Origin: Flectobacillus sp. BAB-3569
GTDB taxonomy: Bacteria; Bacteroidota; Bacteroidia; Cytophagales; Spirosomataceae
DNA length: 64,000 nucleotides
Direction: 5' to 3'
NCBI RefSeq assembly: GCF_002270355.1
Contig: NZ_NJFZ01000006.1
Location: 248,001-312,000, forward strand
In this document: one piece after another, positions 36,514 through 45,028 of the stretch
Layout: each line of letters begins with the position of its first letter
How positions within the stretch are numbered: position 1 is the first letter of the stretch
Position numbers and translations under genes: made by a program
The notes under the pieces: generated by a model
Seen by the model: the letters and a program-made list of their open reading frames with translations, nothing else
Told to the model about the DNA's origin: nothing
The model's database searches: none

Positions 36514-37322
36514 TGCAAATCGATGAGGCATTATTGATCACAGAAAGCAATAAGCTGACACTTGAAAAAGCTAAGCAAAAAGAAAAAGACGCACAAAGAG
36601 ATACCAATCGCCAACGACTTCAAAATGACTTGCCTTCGGGAATAACCTTATCAACAAACAACCTGCCTTCTTTTGATGAAGGTATGATGAGCTTTTCGGA
36701 AGAAGATAATTTTGGTTATGAAGAGTTTGGAGGAGCACCAGCCACTGCGCCACTTACGCCCGAGCCTAGCCCTTTACCTCAGATAGCACATTATGCCACC
36801 ACTTTACATGAGCAAGAGTGTATTCGTTTATTGATTAATCATGGTACCCGAGAGGTCGATCCAGCAGTTGCCCCTGGCATTACGCTTATGCAATATGTCT
36901 TGGGTGAAATAGACGGATTACAATTTAATACTCCTATTTATCAAGAAATGTTGATGCTGTGTCGTCAGAAATTTCTGGAAGGAACAGTGGCAGATACACA
37001 ATACTTTTTATCACATCCGATTGCAGAAATACAGTCTGAATCAATCAACCTAGTAGCCGAAAAACACTCCGTTTCGGAGGCATGGTTGAGTAAGCATGAA
37101 ATATTTGTACCAACCGAATTGGATAAACTGGCAGATATGGCTTATACAAATATTTTGCGTTTGAAAAAGTCATTTAATGATGATCACTTAAGCTCATTGA
37201 TGAAGCAACTATCGCAGACCAAAGACCCGCAAGAACAAAATACTTTGTTAATGCAGTTTATGCAAGCCAAGGAAGTAGAGAAACAGATAGCCAAAGAATT
37301 AGGAACGGTAGTGGTTCGATAA
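36513..37322 (+). CDS. dnaG: DNA primase, C-terminal helicase-binding part (other side of frameshift)
   Basis: A 269-residue frame whose ATG shares its A with the stop codon of the preceding dnaG part. The first residues MQIDEALLITESNKL continue the primase core (usual pattern ...L.IDE..L..E.NK). The rest is a charged linker (KAKQKEKDAQRDTNRQR) and a C-terminal helical domain (HEQECIRLLINHG, AEIQSESINLVAEKHSVSEAW, LLMQFMQAKEVEKQIAKELG) that in DnaG binds the DnaB helicase. As dnaG is essential, the two parts are probably made as one protein, either through ribosomal or transcriptional slippage, or because the A-run was miscalled. Confidence 0.88.
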   Translation: MQIDEALLITESNKLTLEKAKQKEKDAQRDTNRQRLQNDLPSGITLSTNNLPSFDEGMMSFSEEDNFGYEEFGGAPATAPLTPEPSPLPQIAHYATTLHEQECIRLLINHGTREVDPAVAPGITLMQYVLGEIDGLQFNTPIYQEMLMLCRQKFLEGTVADTQYFLSHPIAEIQSESINLVAEKHSVSEAWLSKHEIFVPTELDKLADMAYTNILRLKKSFNDDHLSSLMKQLSQTKDPQEQNTLLMQFMQAKEVEKQIAKELGTVVVR

Positions 37323-37393
37323 AGAGATAGATTTTTAGATAATATATAACCTGTTAACAGGTATTACCAACAATTTTAAACCGCTATTGGTCT

Positions 37394-37900
37394 ATGAAAA
37401 AAACATTATTTTTGGTGCGTCACGCACAAGCGTCGAGTTCGGTAAGTCCAGATATATTTCGTCCACTTACACCAAGTGGAATGATTGATGCCGCACGTAT
37501 GAGCAGACATTTAGCCGATAAATTGGCAGGCATTCAGTTAATTCTTACTTCAAATTCAGAACGTACACGTATGACAACGCAGGTGTTTTGTGAACAATTG
37601 AAGTTGGATGAGGGAATAATTCAAGAGGAGGCTTCTTTGTATGAAAGTACCCCAAAATATTATCTCGACGCCATCAATGCCATACCAGAAAACATTACCT
37701 CGGCAATGTTGGTTGGACACAATCCAAGTATCAGCTATTTTGCTGAGTATCTAACACATGAAGATATCGGCTCAATGCCAACTTGTGCAGTTGTAGGAAT
37801 GACATTTGAGAACTTAACATGGGCGGAAGTTTCTAAAAGAACAGGAGATATGTTTATTTATGATTCGCCTGATTCGATTTTAGGAATAAAATTAGACTAA
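37394..37900 (+). CDS. SixA-like histidine phosphatase
   Basis: A 168-residue histidine-phosphatase-superfamily enzyme. The phosphate-pocket motif LVRHAQASSS lies at residues 6-15 (RHA in place of RHG, as in SixA). TSNSERTRMTTQVF carries the second Arg, and LVGHNPSIS the catalytic His near residue 118. SixA removes phosphate from phosphohistidine in signalling proteins; other members act on small molecules. The gene follows dnaG by 71 bases and may be transcribed with it. Confidence 0.9.
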   Translation: MKKTLFLVRHAQASSSVSPDIFRPLTPSGMIDAARMSRHLADKLAGIQLILTSNSERTRMTTQVFCEQLKLDEGIIQEEASLYESTPKYYLDAINAIPENITSAMLVGHNPSISYFAEYLTHEDIGSMPTCAVVGMTFENLTWAEVSKRTGDMFIYDSPDSILGIKLD

Positions 37901-38186
37901 TAGAGTAGCATGAATGCTATGTTGTGGAATTTGAATATAATTATTTGACAATCATATATTTAAAAGTATGTTTGAATTAGTGGATAGTATTAAATTGCAT
38001 TAATATCCTATAGGCTGTAAGGCTTTAAAAATTAAGTCAAAATGCTTGTTTGAATTCATTGAGAATATTTTTGCCGAAAGCCCAAAAGCTCAGATATGTG
38101 AAATATCTCGCCAGTTATCAAACATGACTTATCCCTAATTTAGTGATTGAGCAAGTGAGAGATTATGTAAAAAATGTATTCCATCA

Positions 38187-38210
38187 GTAGAGACGCAATG
38201 ATTACGTCTT
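38187..38210. repeat. TAGAGACG-family palindrome
   Basis: GTAGAGACGCAATGATTACGT-type hairpin (AGACGcAA / TTaCGTCT, one mismatch), sharing its left half with 10712-10736. Confidence 0.65.
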
Positions 38211-38238
38211 AAGCCAATTAATTTCTAGTATAGCAGCA

Positions 38239-38483
38239 TCAAACATGAGTCATCCCGAATTTTAAAAATCATAAAAAAGCAGTCGAAATTAGTTTTTCGA
38301 CTGCTTTTTTATGATTGGAGAGTAACGAATTCCTACTGTTTCAGCGAAGCGAGTTTAGGAATTCTTGATTTTTTGTTACTTTTTGCATCAAGGCAAAAAG
38401 TAAGGAGGAGAACGAATCCCAAAACGTTGAAATCTTTTAAAGTTTACTTTTTCATGAGAAAATTCTGGATGACGCATGTTTGA
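38239..38483. mobile_element. MITE-like element, 245 bp, with 25-bp inverted ends
   Basis: The left end TCAAACATGAGTCATCCCGA (38239-38258, continuing to 38263) and the inverted right end (38459-38483) match at 23 of 25 positions. The interior holds a terminator hairpin and a core (AGCGAAGCGAGTTTA ... TTTTTGTTACTTTTTG ... CAAAAAGTAAG, about 38342-38406) shared with the element at 47937-48108. No transposase is encoded. Non-autonomous mobility is inferred. Confidence 0.55.
38270..38313. terminator. Bidirectional terminator, 19-bp arms
   Basis: CATAAAAAAGCAGTCGAAA / TTTCGACTGCTTTTTTATG is a perfect inverted repeat with a 6-base loop. It serves sixA-like gene (+) and SGNH esterase gene (-). Confidence 0.85.
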
Positions 38484-38486
38484 TTT

Positions 38487-40525
38487 TTATTCAGACATCA
38501 CCATTAGTTTGTGGCTATAGATTGCATCATTCATCGACGATTTAACCATAATAGTATAAGTACCACTTTCAAGATTAGATAAAGAAAGTGCTATCTTTTC
38601 CTGATTTTGAATCTTTTGATTAACCCGCAATTGCCCGCTTAAATCCCAAACTTGTATCTCACCACTTATAGGTTTAATCAACGTGATGTGAGCTATACCT
38701 CTGGCTGGATTGGGATAAATTAACACTGAAGGATTAAGTTCAGCTGAGGTAGCAAGCGGGATTTGTGTTTTACCTTCTGTTATTGAGCTAGCTTCACTTG
38801 TATTGGTTTGCACCCTCAATCTATATTCATAAACCTGATCTGGCTCTAGATCATTATCGATAAAACTATTTGCCCGAGATGTTTCGAATACTGGAACAAA
38901 GTCTCCAATATCTTTTATTCGTCTTTCTAAAATATATTTTAGGTTATTATCTCTCACTTCCCATTTCAAGGTGATTTGGTTGTGTGTGGTATTGTCGATA
39001 AACAAAACTGGTGTTTCGATATAATTACCAATTTTTACGTTGTGAAAGGCAAAAGCTCTGTAGCCATCTGTATTCTTAATGAAAGGTCCAAGATATACCC
39101 ATGGCATATCGCTCACATAGTCATAGTCGCCAGAATAGGGGAATACAGAAGGTAAATACTTGATTAAAGTATCCTGTAAAGAAGCAGGTTCTTTAAGCTT
39201 TAAGATAATTTTATTTTCAGAAGCGTACCCTGTTGCTACTTTTTTCCACCTTCCATTAAGATAAAAGAAGTCTTTTAGACTAAGTGTTCCTGTTTTATTA
39301 ATGATAAAATTATCAGTCGTTGTATCATTCGGATAGATAACCTTTTGGTCATCTTGAAAAGCTAAGGTAATCTCGTCACGAGTAGGTGAAGAGTAGTAGG
39401 CACGACGAATATTGGGAGAAGCATATTTTTTATTTTCTCCATAAAAATGGAAAGATGTCATCTTGGCTAATTCTGTTCCTAATTGGCGATAGCCTGCAGT
39501 TTTATAATGAAAACCGTCCCATCCTGTTGCTCCTAAAGCAGCAAAGCTATTTACTTTAGGATAAATATCTTCCAACTGTCGTTGATAGTCGCGCATAACA
39601 CCGACTTCTTCATTGTATGAAGCTCCCCCAAATAAAGGAAGTTGAAAAATATAATATTGTTGTATCGATGGGTAATCTTCAATAAGTTCTTTATAAAGTT
39701 TGTCAAATAATGGTTTCCATTCGCTAGGAATATGCGAAGCTTCTGTTTCTCCTTGCCAATAAAAAAGTCCTTTTACTGCATTATTGAGTTTAGCTTGTGT
39801 GACATAAGTTAGTAATCGACCATATTGGGTACTAATATCAGCATGATTAGTGGGATTACGCTCTACAAGATTACGAATTGGCTGTCCAGGAGAGGCATGA
39901 GAGATAACACAGGTAGGAATACCATAGGTATTCATAATATATTTTTGAAAACTAATACCCCATTGACCTACGATTTGCCTATCAAAACTATAACCAGTGT
40001 AGTCCGAATTAGAAAGTCCCCATTTAAACTGATTGGTGTCATAGCCGAATCCATAGGTTCTACAAAATTCATTGGTATAGGGGTCAAGTTCCTCCCATCC
40101 ACGAGCATTAGATTGACCATAAATAATATATGCATCACCAGCCACAAGATTTTCTCTGGTTACCATCAATACAGAGTCTTGATCGTTGTGAATAGCATAC
40201 ACTTTGACATCATATTCTGCCAATTCAGCCTTGATAGTTGGCGATAGCACAAAGGTTCCAGTATCTTTACTAGCGGTGTAATTAATAGCAACTTTCTGAT
40301 AAGAATACGGCTTTTTGTTTCTTAAAACCTGTACAGACATACTTTTCCAGTTTGGAATTTCGATACGCCCTTTGATTGGAATAACAGCAAGGTTGTTGTT
40401 GTTACGAGGGTAAAGTTGCCAGTCTCTTGGTAACTCTTCAAAAAAATGGAATAAAACTGCTGTGAAAAACATAAGTTAGAGCAAAGTAGCAGAGCAAAAA
40501 TAAGTAGTTTTTTAGACATAGACAT
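38487..40525 (-). pseudogene. Secreted SGNH/sialate O-acetylesterase-like enzyme with T9SS sorting domain; frameshift near N-terminus
   Basis: The main frame (ending 38487) has the SGNH esterase blocks IIYGQSNARGWEEL, LFYWQGETEAS and DGFHYKTAGYRQLG (Asp-His pair), then an Fn3-like region and a C-terminal type IX secretion sorting domain (VLIYPNPARGIAHITL ... VWDLSGQ ... LESGTYTIMV). The signal peptide lies in another frame, starting at ATG 40525 (MSMSKKLLIFALLLCSNLCF). The frames join at the T7 run of the coding strand (A7 at 40440-40446) if one T is added, giving a 20-residue signal peptide followed by the enzyme. The product would be exported and carried across the outer membrane by T9SS; it may deacetylate sialic acid or other glycans. 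Confidence 0.82.
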
Positions 40526-40713
40526 TTTGAGGTAAATGGTAGAAACTATCGAGATATCTCGTCTATGATGCTAATGGTAAAGTGTGCGTAATAACGATAG
40601 GATAGATGCAAATCTGGTAGTATTTTTACCAAAAATAGGCTAGTCAATATTACATTTACAGCAAATAGTCGTAGAGTCTCTCTAGTTTATTGGAACAAAA
40701 ATGTTAGAGTGTT

Positions 40714-40899
40714 ATGAACAAAAATCAAAAAATTCTTCGTTGGGTATTTGTTATTTTTACAACTATTGTCGTAATTCTTGCTATTGATATGGCTAGAAAT
40801 ACCACTGCCCCATGGAATAAGAAGAAACAACTTGTAAGGGCTTGGGGGGGAGATTCTACTAGTACGATAGAATCATCCGATACAGTAAAACAAAAGTAA
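40714..40899 (+). CDS. Small single-helix membrane protein
   Basis: A 61-residue protein with one transmembrane helix (about residues 9-26, ILRWVFVIFTTIVVILAI) followed by MARNTTAPWNKKKQL and a Ser/Thr-rich tail. It has its own terminator directly downstream, which supports a real gene. The RNTTAPWNKKK segment resembles small proteins I have seen in Cytophagales genomes, but I cannot name the family. Function is unknown. Confidence 0.7.
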   Translation: MNKNQKILRWVFVIFTTIVVILAIDMARNTTAPWNKKKQLVRAWGGDSTSTIESSDTVKQK

Positions 40900-40907
40900 G
40901 TTGGCAT

Positions 40908-40944
40908 AAAAAAGGCTAAATCACGTATGATTTAGCCTTTTTTA
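40908..40944. terminator. Bidirectional terminator between small membrane protein gene and tig
   Basis: AAAAAAGGCTAAATCA / TGATTTAGCCTTTTTT, 16-bp perfect stem with loop CGTA and T-runs on both strands. Confidence 0.88.
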
Positions 40945-40960
40945 CTATTCAAATTCGTAA

Positions 40961-42295
40961 TTATGCACCAGCGATAGTTTTGAATTCTTCAACATCGATA
41001 GCTTTTTTCTCAACTTTTACTTTTTCAACAATTACAGCAGCTACTTTGTCTGCATATACTTGGTTGAACATATTCATAAAGTTGTCTTTCTTCGATTTGT
41101 CAGTCAAGTAACCATTAGCGATACGCTCAATCATTTCTTCCATTTGAGCATCGCCAGGACCGTACATACCGAATTGACCACGAACCATATCTTTAGTCTT
41201 TTCGATTACTTCTGGATAGTCTACTTTTACTTCAAATTTGTCAGCGATTTCATTTTTGATAAAGTTCCAACGAACGTCACGTTTCACAGCTTCGAAATCT
41301 GCTTCGATTTGTTCCATTGTAAATTTACCTTCGTTTACTTTCACCAACCATTCTTTCAAGAATTCTTCAGGAAGTTCGATTGAGATATTTTCAAGAAGTG
41401 CTTTTTCAGCGTCGATTCTCAACAAATACTCAGATTCACGAACGTAGTTAGATTCGATGATAGAAAGAATTTCTTTTCTGAATTCTTCTTCAGAAGATAC
41501 TTTACCAGCACCTAAAACTTTGTCGAACAATTCTTGGTTCAACTCAGTAGCACCTTGGCGAGTGATGTCTTCGATAGCGAAAGATACTTCACCAGTCAAA
41601 GCTGCAACATCGTCACCTTTTTTATTAGTAGCTAATCCTTTTGATTTTTCGTCAACAAATACGTTGTCGATATTAAATGTCAAAGTAGCTCCTTTAGCTG
41701 CACCTACGAAAGTAGCTTTAGCTTCGTCTTTGATTGATTTTGTAGGAATTGCAGATTTTTCTGACCATTCACCTTGTGAGAAAGTTCCGAAAATCATATC
41801 TCCATCTTCAACTGACTCAGCGTGGATTTGCTCAGCAAATTGCTTTTTCAAGTTGTCGATAGTTTCTTCAACTTCTTTCTCAGTTGCTTGAATTTCGTAA
41901 GAAGTAATAGCAGGAATTGCGTCGAAATCTACAGTGAAGTCACCAGCTAAACCTAACTCATAAGTGAATGTGAATTCTTTTTGAGTATTCCAGTCGATTG
42001 ACTCTTGGTCTTCAACTACTGGCATTGGGTCGCCAACGATATTCAACTTGCTTTCTTTGATATATTCTTGAACAGAACTACCCAACAAGTTGTTAATTTC
42101 ATCTAATAAAACAGATTTACCGAACATTTTTTGTACAACAGTCATTGGTACAGTTCCAGGACGGAAACCTTTGATGTTAGCACGTTTACGGTAATCTTTA
42201 AGTGTTTTCTCAACTTGTGATTTGTAATCCTCCTCAACCAATGCTACGATAAGCTTGGCGTTTACGTTGCTACTTTTTTCGAGCGTAATGTTCAT
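40961..42295 (-). CDS. tig: Trigger factor (ribosome-bound chaperone, prolyl isomerase)
   Basis: It binds at the ribosome exit tunnel and helps nascent chains fold. The 444-residue chain has the ribosome-binding signature IKGFRPGTVPMTVVQKMFGK near residues 43-62, a middle FKBP-like region that is divergent, and a long helical C-terminal domain. ATG 42295 (MNITLEKSS) was chosen; an in-frame ATG eight codons upstream gives an unlikely basic extension. Divergence of the middle domain is normal in Bacteroidota. The tRNA-Leu gene lies upstream on the same strand but has its own terminator. Confidence 0.94.
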   Translation of the reverse strand: MNITLEKSSNVNAKLIVALVEEDYKSQVEKTLKDYRKRANIKGFRPGTVPMTVVQKMFGKSVLLDEINNLLGSSVQEYIKESKLNIVGDPMPVVEDQESIDWNTQKEFTFTYELGLAGDFTVDFDAIPAITSYEIQATEKEVEETIDNLKKQFAEQIHAESVEDGDMIFGTFSQGEWSEKSAIPTKSIKDEAKATFVGAAKGATLTFNIDNVFVDEKSKGLATNKKGDDVAALTGEVSFAIEDITRQGATELNQELFDKVLGAGKVSSEEEFRKEILSIIESNYVRESEYLLRIDAEKALLENISIELPEEFLKEWLVKVNEGKFTMEQIEADFEAVKRDVRWNFIKNEIADKFEVKVDYPEVIEKTKDMVRGQFGMYGPGDAQMEEMIERIANGYLTDKSKKDNFMNMFNQVYADKVAAVIVEKVKVEKKAIDVEEFKTIAGA

Positions 42296-42521
42296 TTTCT
42301 TGAGATTTCTGATTTGCAATTAAGGATTGCGGCTTGATACTTGAAGGTGGATAATTGTTGAAATCAAAAATTTACGTTTAAGTAATGCGAGAATGAGTCA
42401 TCTCTGAAATGGAGGATATAGAAATGGATAGGCGCTTTATCTGTAGGCTGTCCTAAACTTTTCTACATTTTCGTTTACTTAAATGTGTAAATCTGATATC
42501 CGCAACCCGTGTATCCACAAT

Positions 42522-42560
42522 CAAAAAAGCCCTCAAAACCTTGTCGGTTGAGAGGGCTTT
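42522..42560 (-). terminator. Terminator of tRNA-Leu
   Basis: On the - strand AAAGCCCTC / GAGGGCTTTTTT flanks a 17-base loop and ends in a T-run, eight bases after the tRNA 3' end. Confidence 0.88.
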
Positions 42561-42567
42561 GAGATAG

Positions 42568-42649
42568 TACGGGCGGAGGGACTCGAACCCCCATGCCTCG
42601 CGGCGCCAGATCCTAAGTCTGGTATGTCTACCAATTCCACCACGCCCGC
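42568..42649 (-). tRNA. tRNA-Leu, anticodon UAG
   Basis: 82 bases, read on the - strand. The acceptor stem GCGGGCG/CGCCCGT (one G-U), D-loop TGGAATTGGTAGA, anticodon stem CCAGA/TCTGG with loop CTTAGGA (anticodon UAG), an extended variable arm typical of tRNA-Leu, and T-arm GGGGG-TTCGAGT-CCCTC are all present; discriminator is A. The 3' CCA is not encoded. Confidence 0.96.
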
Positions 42650-42665
42650 TTGCGTTTTGGAGTTG

Positions 42666-42696
42666 CAAAATTAGTGAAGAGATTCGTCATTCCAAA
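42666..42696 (-). promoter_or_regulatory. Bacteroidota consensus promoter of tRNA-Leu
   Basis: On the - strand TTTG (42696-42693), 19 bases, then TAATTTTG (42673-42666), an exact match to TTTG-N19-TAnnTTTG. Transcription would begin about 10 bases before the tRNA. Confidence 0.8.
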
Positions 42697-43044
42697 CTTT
42701 TTGCGAAAAAAAATGAAAATATTTTTTCTGTGTTTTGTTGTTTGTGTTGCAACTAATTGTCTTTCAGTAGATTGTTTCAAGATATTTTTTTGAAAATTAA
42801 AATAAAAATTTGCGATAAGTAATAGTGCAGAATAAGATTTAAGTTATGTGTTTAGGGACAAGGCAACAGGCACAAGGCACAGAGTGTTAAAATGTTTTTA
42901 TTAACCACAGCCATGCTTTTTTCCAAAACCCACCACCGAAAGCCGATAACTGAAAGCCCTAAGCATAATCTTAAATTTTATTTTGCCCACTAACTTAAGA
43001 TACATTCATGTGGTTTCAATGTTCAATCTACGCTACTTTGTCAA
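42697..43044. repeat. Gap with composite word-repeat element (42831-42983)
   Basis: 42831-42897 matches 13541-13597 in inverted orientation and contains CAAGGCAACAGGCACAAGGC. The ends (AATAAGATTTAAGTTATG and, inverted, CATAATCTTAAATTTTATT) resemble each other. No coding frame is present between the tRNA promoter and the sialidase gene's 3' end at 43045. Confidence 0.6.
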
Positions 43045-44127
43045 TCACTTCGGCCATTGTCCATTCATGATTTCCTTACCTGCTATCTTTTTAGGATCTA
43101 CAACCACATGCTTGATGGTTTTTCTTTTCCAAGTGTAGATGATATGTACCCTGCCATCGGTCGATTGAATGACGGCAGGATATGAAAATTCCCCAGGTTC
43201 GGTTTCTAATTCGGTAACTGCAAACCACTTTTTACCATCTGTCGAAATAGCGACATTGATAGGGGAGCGAGGGCCTCCCCATTTGCCTGCGTATCTTATG
43301 GTATGGTTATAGACTAACAAATGTCTACCATCTTTGAGTGTAACAGCATCTGTTCCTGAATTGGGATTGGGAAGGTTGGTTTTTTGAACTTCACTCCACG
43401 TCATACCATTGTCGTTTGAATAGGCTTCTAATATGGCATCGTTTTGGCTTCGACAAAGTAGTTGAAGTTTGCCTTTAGGATGAAATAAAACACTAGGTTG
43501 AATAGCCATAATATTTTTGCCATCGTTTAAAAATGCCGTTTTCTGCCATGTTTTTCCTAAATCTTTACTATATTCAAAGTATAATTTCCAGCCATCTAGC
43601 TCGGTGCTAGTAGGACATAAGATTGTGTTGTTTTGTAACCAAACGGGTTTGTTCTTGATAGGGCCCAAAATTCCTTCTGGAAGCTTTTCGGGTTCAGACC
43701 AAGTTCTGCCTTCGTCTTTTGACCGTCTAATCATTCCCCACCAATGTACAGGGTCGGGACCTACTTTGTAAAATAATAATAAATCACCTTGAGGTACTTG
43801 GAACAGCACGGGGTTCCAACAAGGGTAACGCACATCCGAAGATTGAATACCATTGGCTAGTTCGATGGGCTTAGACCACGTTCCGTGGCTATATCTGCTA
43901 GCATAAATAGAAACATCTGGATTTTTTTCGTGTGTACCTGCAAACCACGTAACCAAGAAACCATCCTTAGTTTGAACAATACTTGAAGCATGACATTCTG
44001 GGAATTCATTTGTTGGAAAAATGAATTCTGATTGGATAATGCCTTCAGGAGACGTTTGTGCTTGACCGTTGTGAAAAGGTAGAAGTAAGAAAATACTTTT
44101 ACACAGTATTCTAAATAGAGATTTCAT
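43045..44127 (-). CDS. Secreted sialidase/BNR-repeat family protein
   Basis: A 360-residue exported protein (signal peptide ending HNGQAQ) with a six-bladed propeller fold of the exo-alpha-sialidase group. Asp-box motifs are SKDEGRTWSEP, SKDLGKTWQKT, SNDNGMTWSEV and a weak STDGKKW. FPECHASSIVQTKDGFLVTWFAG matches the start of the sialidase-like family (DUF4185/BNR_2-type). The Arg triad cannot be assigned with certainty, so the substrate may be another sugar acid or glycan. It has no T9SS tail and is probably periplasmic. Confidence 0.85.
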   Translation of the reverse strand: MKSLFRILCKSIFLLLPFHNGQAQTSPEGIIQSEFIFPTNEFPECHASSIVQTKDGFLVTWFAGTHEKNPDVSIYASRYSHGTWSKPIELANGIQSSDVRYPCWNPVLFQVPQGDLLLFYKVGPDPVHWWGMIRRSKDEGRTWSEPEKLPEGILGPIKNKPVWLQNNTILCPTSTELDGWKLYFEYSKDLGKTWQKTAFLNDGKNIMAIQPSVLFHPKGKLQLLCRSQNDAILEAYSNDNGMTWSEVQKTNLPNPNSGTDAVTLKDGRHLLVYNHTIRYAGKWGGPRSPINVAISTDGKKWFAVTELETEPGEFSYPAVIQSTDGRVHIIYTWKRKTIKHVVVDPKKIAGKEIMNGQWPK

Positions 44128-44291
44128 GAAAATAGTACAGTTTTTAGAGATGTTATCTTGAAATTACAGAATTCTCTGAGAACTTAAGTTGAATAAGCCG
44201 AATAATAACTTGGGCGAACAAGTTTGAAAAATAGTGAGCAATTTTAACCGTTTTTATTGCCTAAAATTGAAATTGATAAACTTTTAAAAAT

Positions 44292-44834
44292 ATGGAAGTA
44301 AGTGCTAATTGGGTATTTATTCTAATCATCATACCCATATCTGGGATTTTGGTAGGTGCTTGGGATCTTACCAAAAAGAAAGTCTACCTATGGCTTTTAG
44401 TAACACTTTGGGGAGTTGTGGGAATTATATTTTTGTTTAGTAGGCGTGGTGTTACTCAAGAAGAAAAACTGGTAAATATGCCTATTGAGAAAAAGCATTA
44501 TTATGGCTCGTATGTCATAGCGAGAGAGTTTTTTTCGGGTGAGCAAGTAGACTGGCAATACGACCATTTTAGATTTGAAATAAAAGATAATGACTCTATC
44601 TATTTCCATTTGACTAATGGGACAAAAATCAACAAGACCTATCGTGGAGGTATTTCTACTGTTAAATTAGATACTAATGAAAATTTGGTGTTACACATGG
44701 AGCCCCAAACGCACCATATTCTCAAGACAAATCCACGATTGTATTTGAAAGACAACGAACTATTTTTAGTTTTTAAATCAAAAAAATATCATCATGTCTA
44801 TTTCAAAAAAGGCGAATGGAAAGATACAGAGTAG
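44292..44834 (+). CDS. Two-helix membrane protein of unknown function
   Basis: A 180-residue protein with two N-terminal helices (about 5-25 and 32-52, joined by WDLTKKKVYLW) and a hydrophilic C-terminal part with strand-like patterns (HFRFEIKDNDSIYFHLTNG, NPRLYLKDNELFLVFKSKKYHHVYFKKGEW). No known motif is recognised. It stands alone, with a repeat element after it. The C-terminal domain could be a small beta-sandwich. Confidence 0.75.
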   Translation: MEVSANWVFILIIIPISGILVGAWDLTKKKVYLWLLVTLWGVVGIIFLFSRRGVTQEEKLVNMPIEKKHYYGSYVIAREFFSGEQVDWQYDHFRFEIKDNDSIYFHLTNGTKINKTYRGGISTVKLDTNENLVLHMEPQTHHILKTNPRLYLKDNELFLVFKSKKYHHVYFKKGEWKDTE

Positions 44835-44891
44835 ATTTGTTGAGTGAGTTGGTGAATTAGTGAATTAGTAGTGTACGAAGGATTTCCAATA

Positions 44892-45005
44892 ATTTCGGAT
44901 ATCGGATTTCTGATTTCGGAAATAAAGTAAAACTTTTCTGTTTTATGAAATACCATGTAACACGTGGATTACACTTCCGAAATCCAACATCCGATATCCG
45001 AAATT
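44892..45005. repeat. CGGATATCGGAT element with inverted ends
   Basis: The left end TTTCGGATATCGGATTTCTG and the right end CATCCGATATCCGAAATT are inverted copies with few mismatches, about 35 bases each, around a 45-base centre. The right end 44969-45005 is identical over 37 bases to 1527-1563 in inverted orientation. It sits between convergent genes. Confidence 0.72.
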
Positions 45006-45028
45006 GACAAATCTTTCTCCGCTCATAC

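Larger units (their letters stand above)
37901..38486. other. Long gap filled with repeats, no gene
   Basis: It holds a TAGAGACG palindrome (38187-38210), an extra direct copy of the 17-base word TCAAACATGACTTATCC (38118-38134), the MITE-like element 38239-38483 and, inside the latter, a strong bidirectional terminator. No supported coding frame. Confidence 0.7.

Noticed and set aside
42453-42668. 71-residue frame across tRNA-Leu
   Set aside because: It overlaps the tRNA, its terminator and part of its promoter; the peptide is just translated tRNA sequence.
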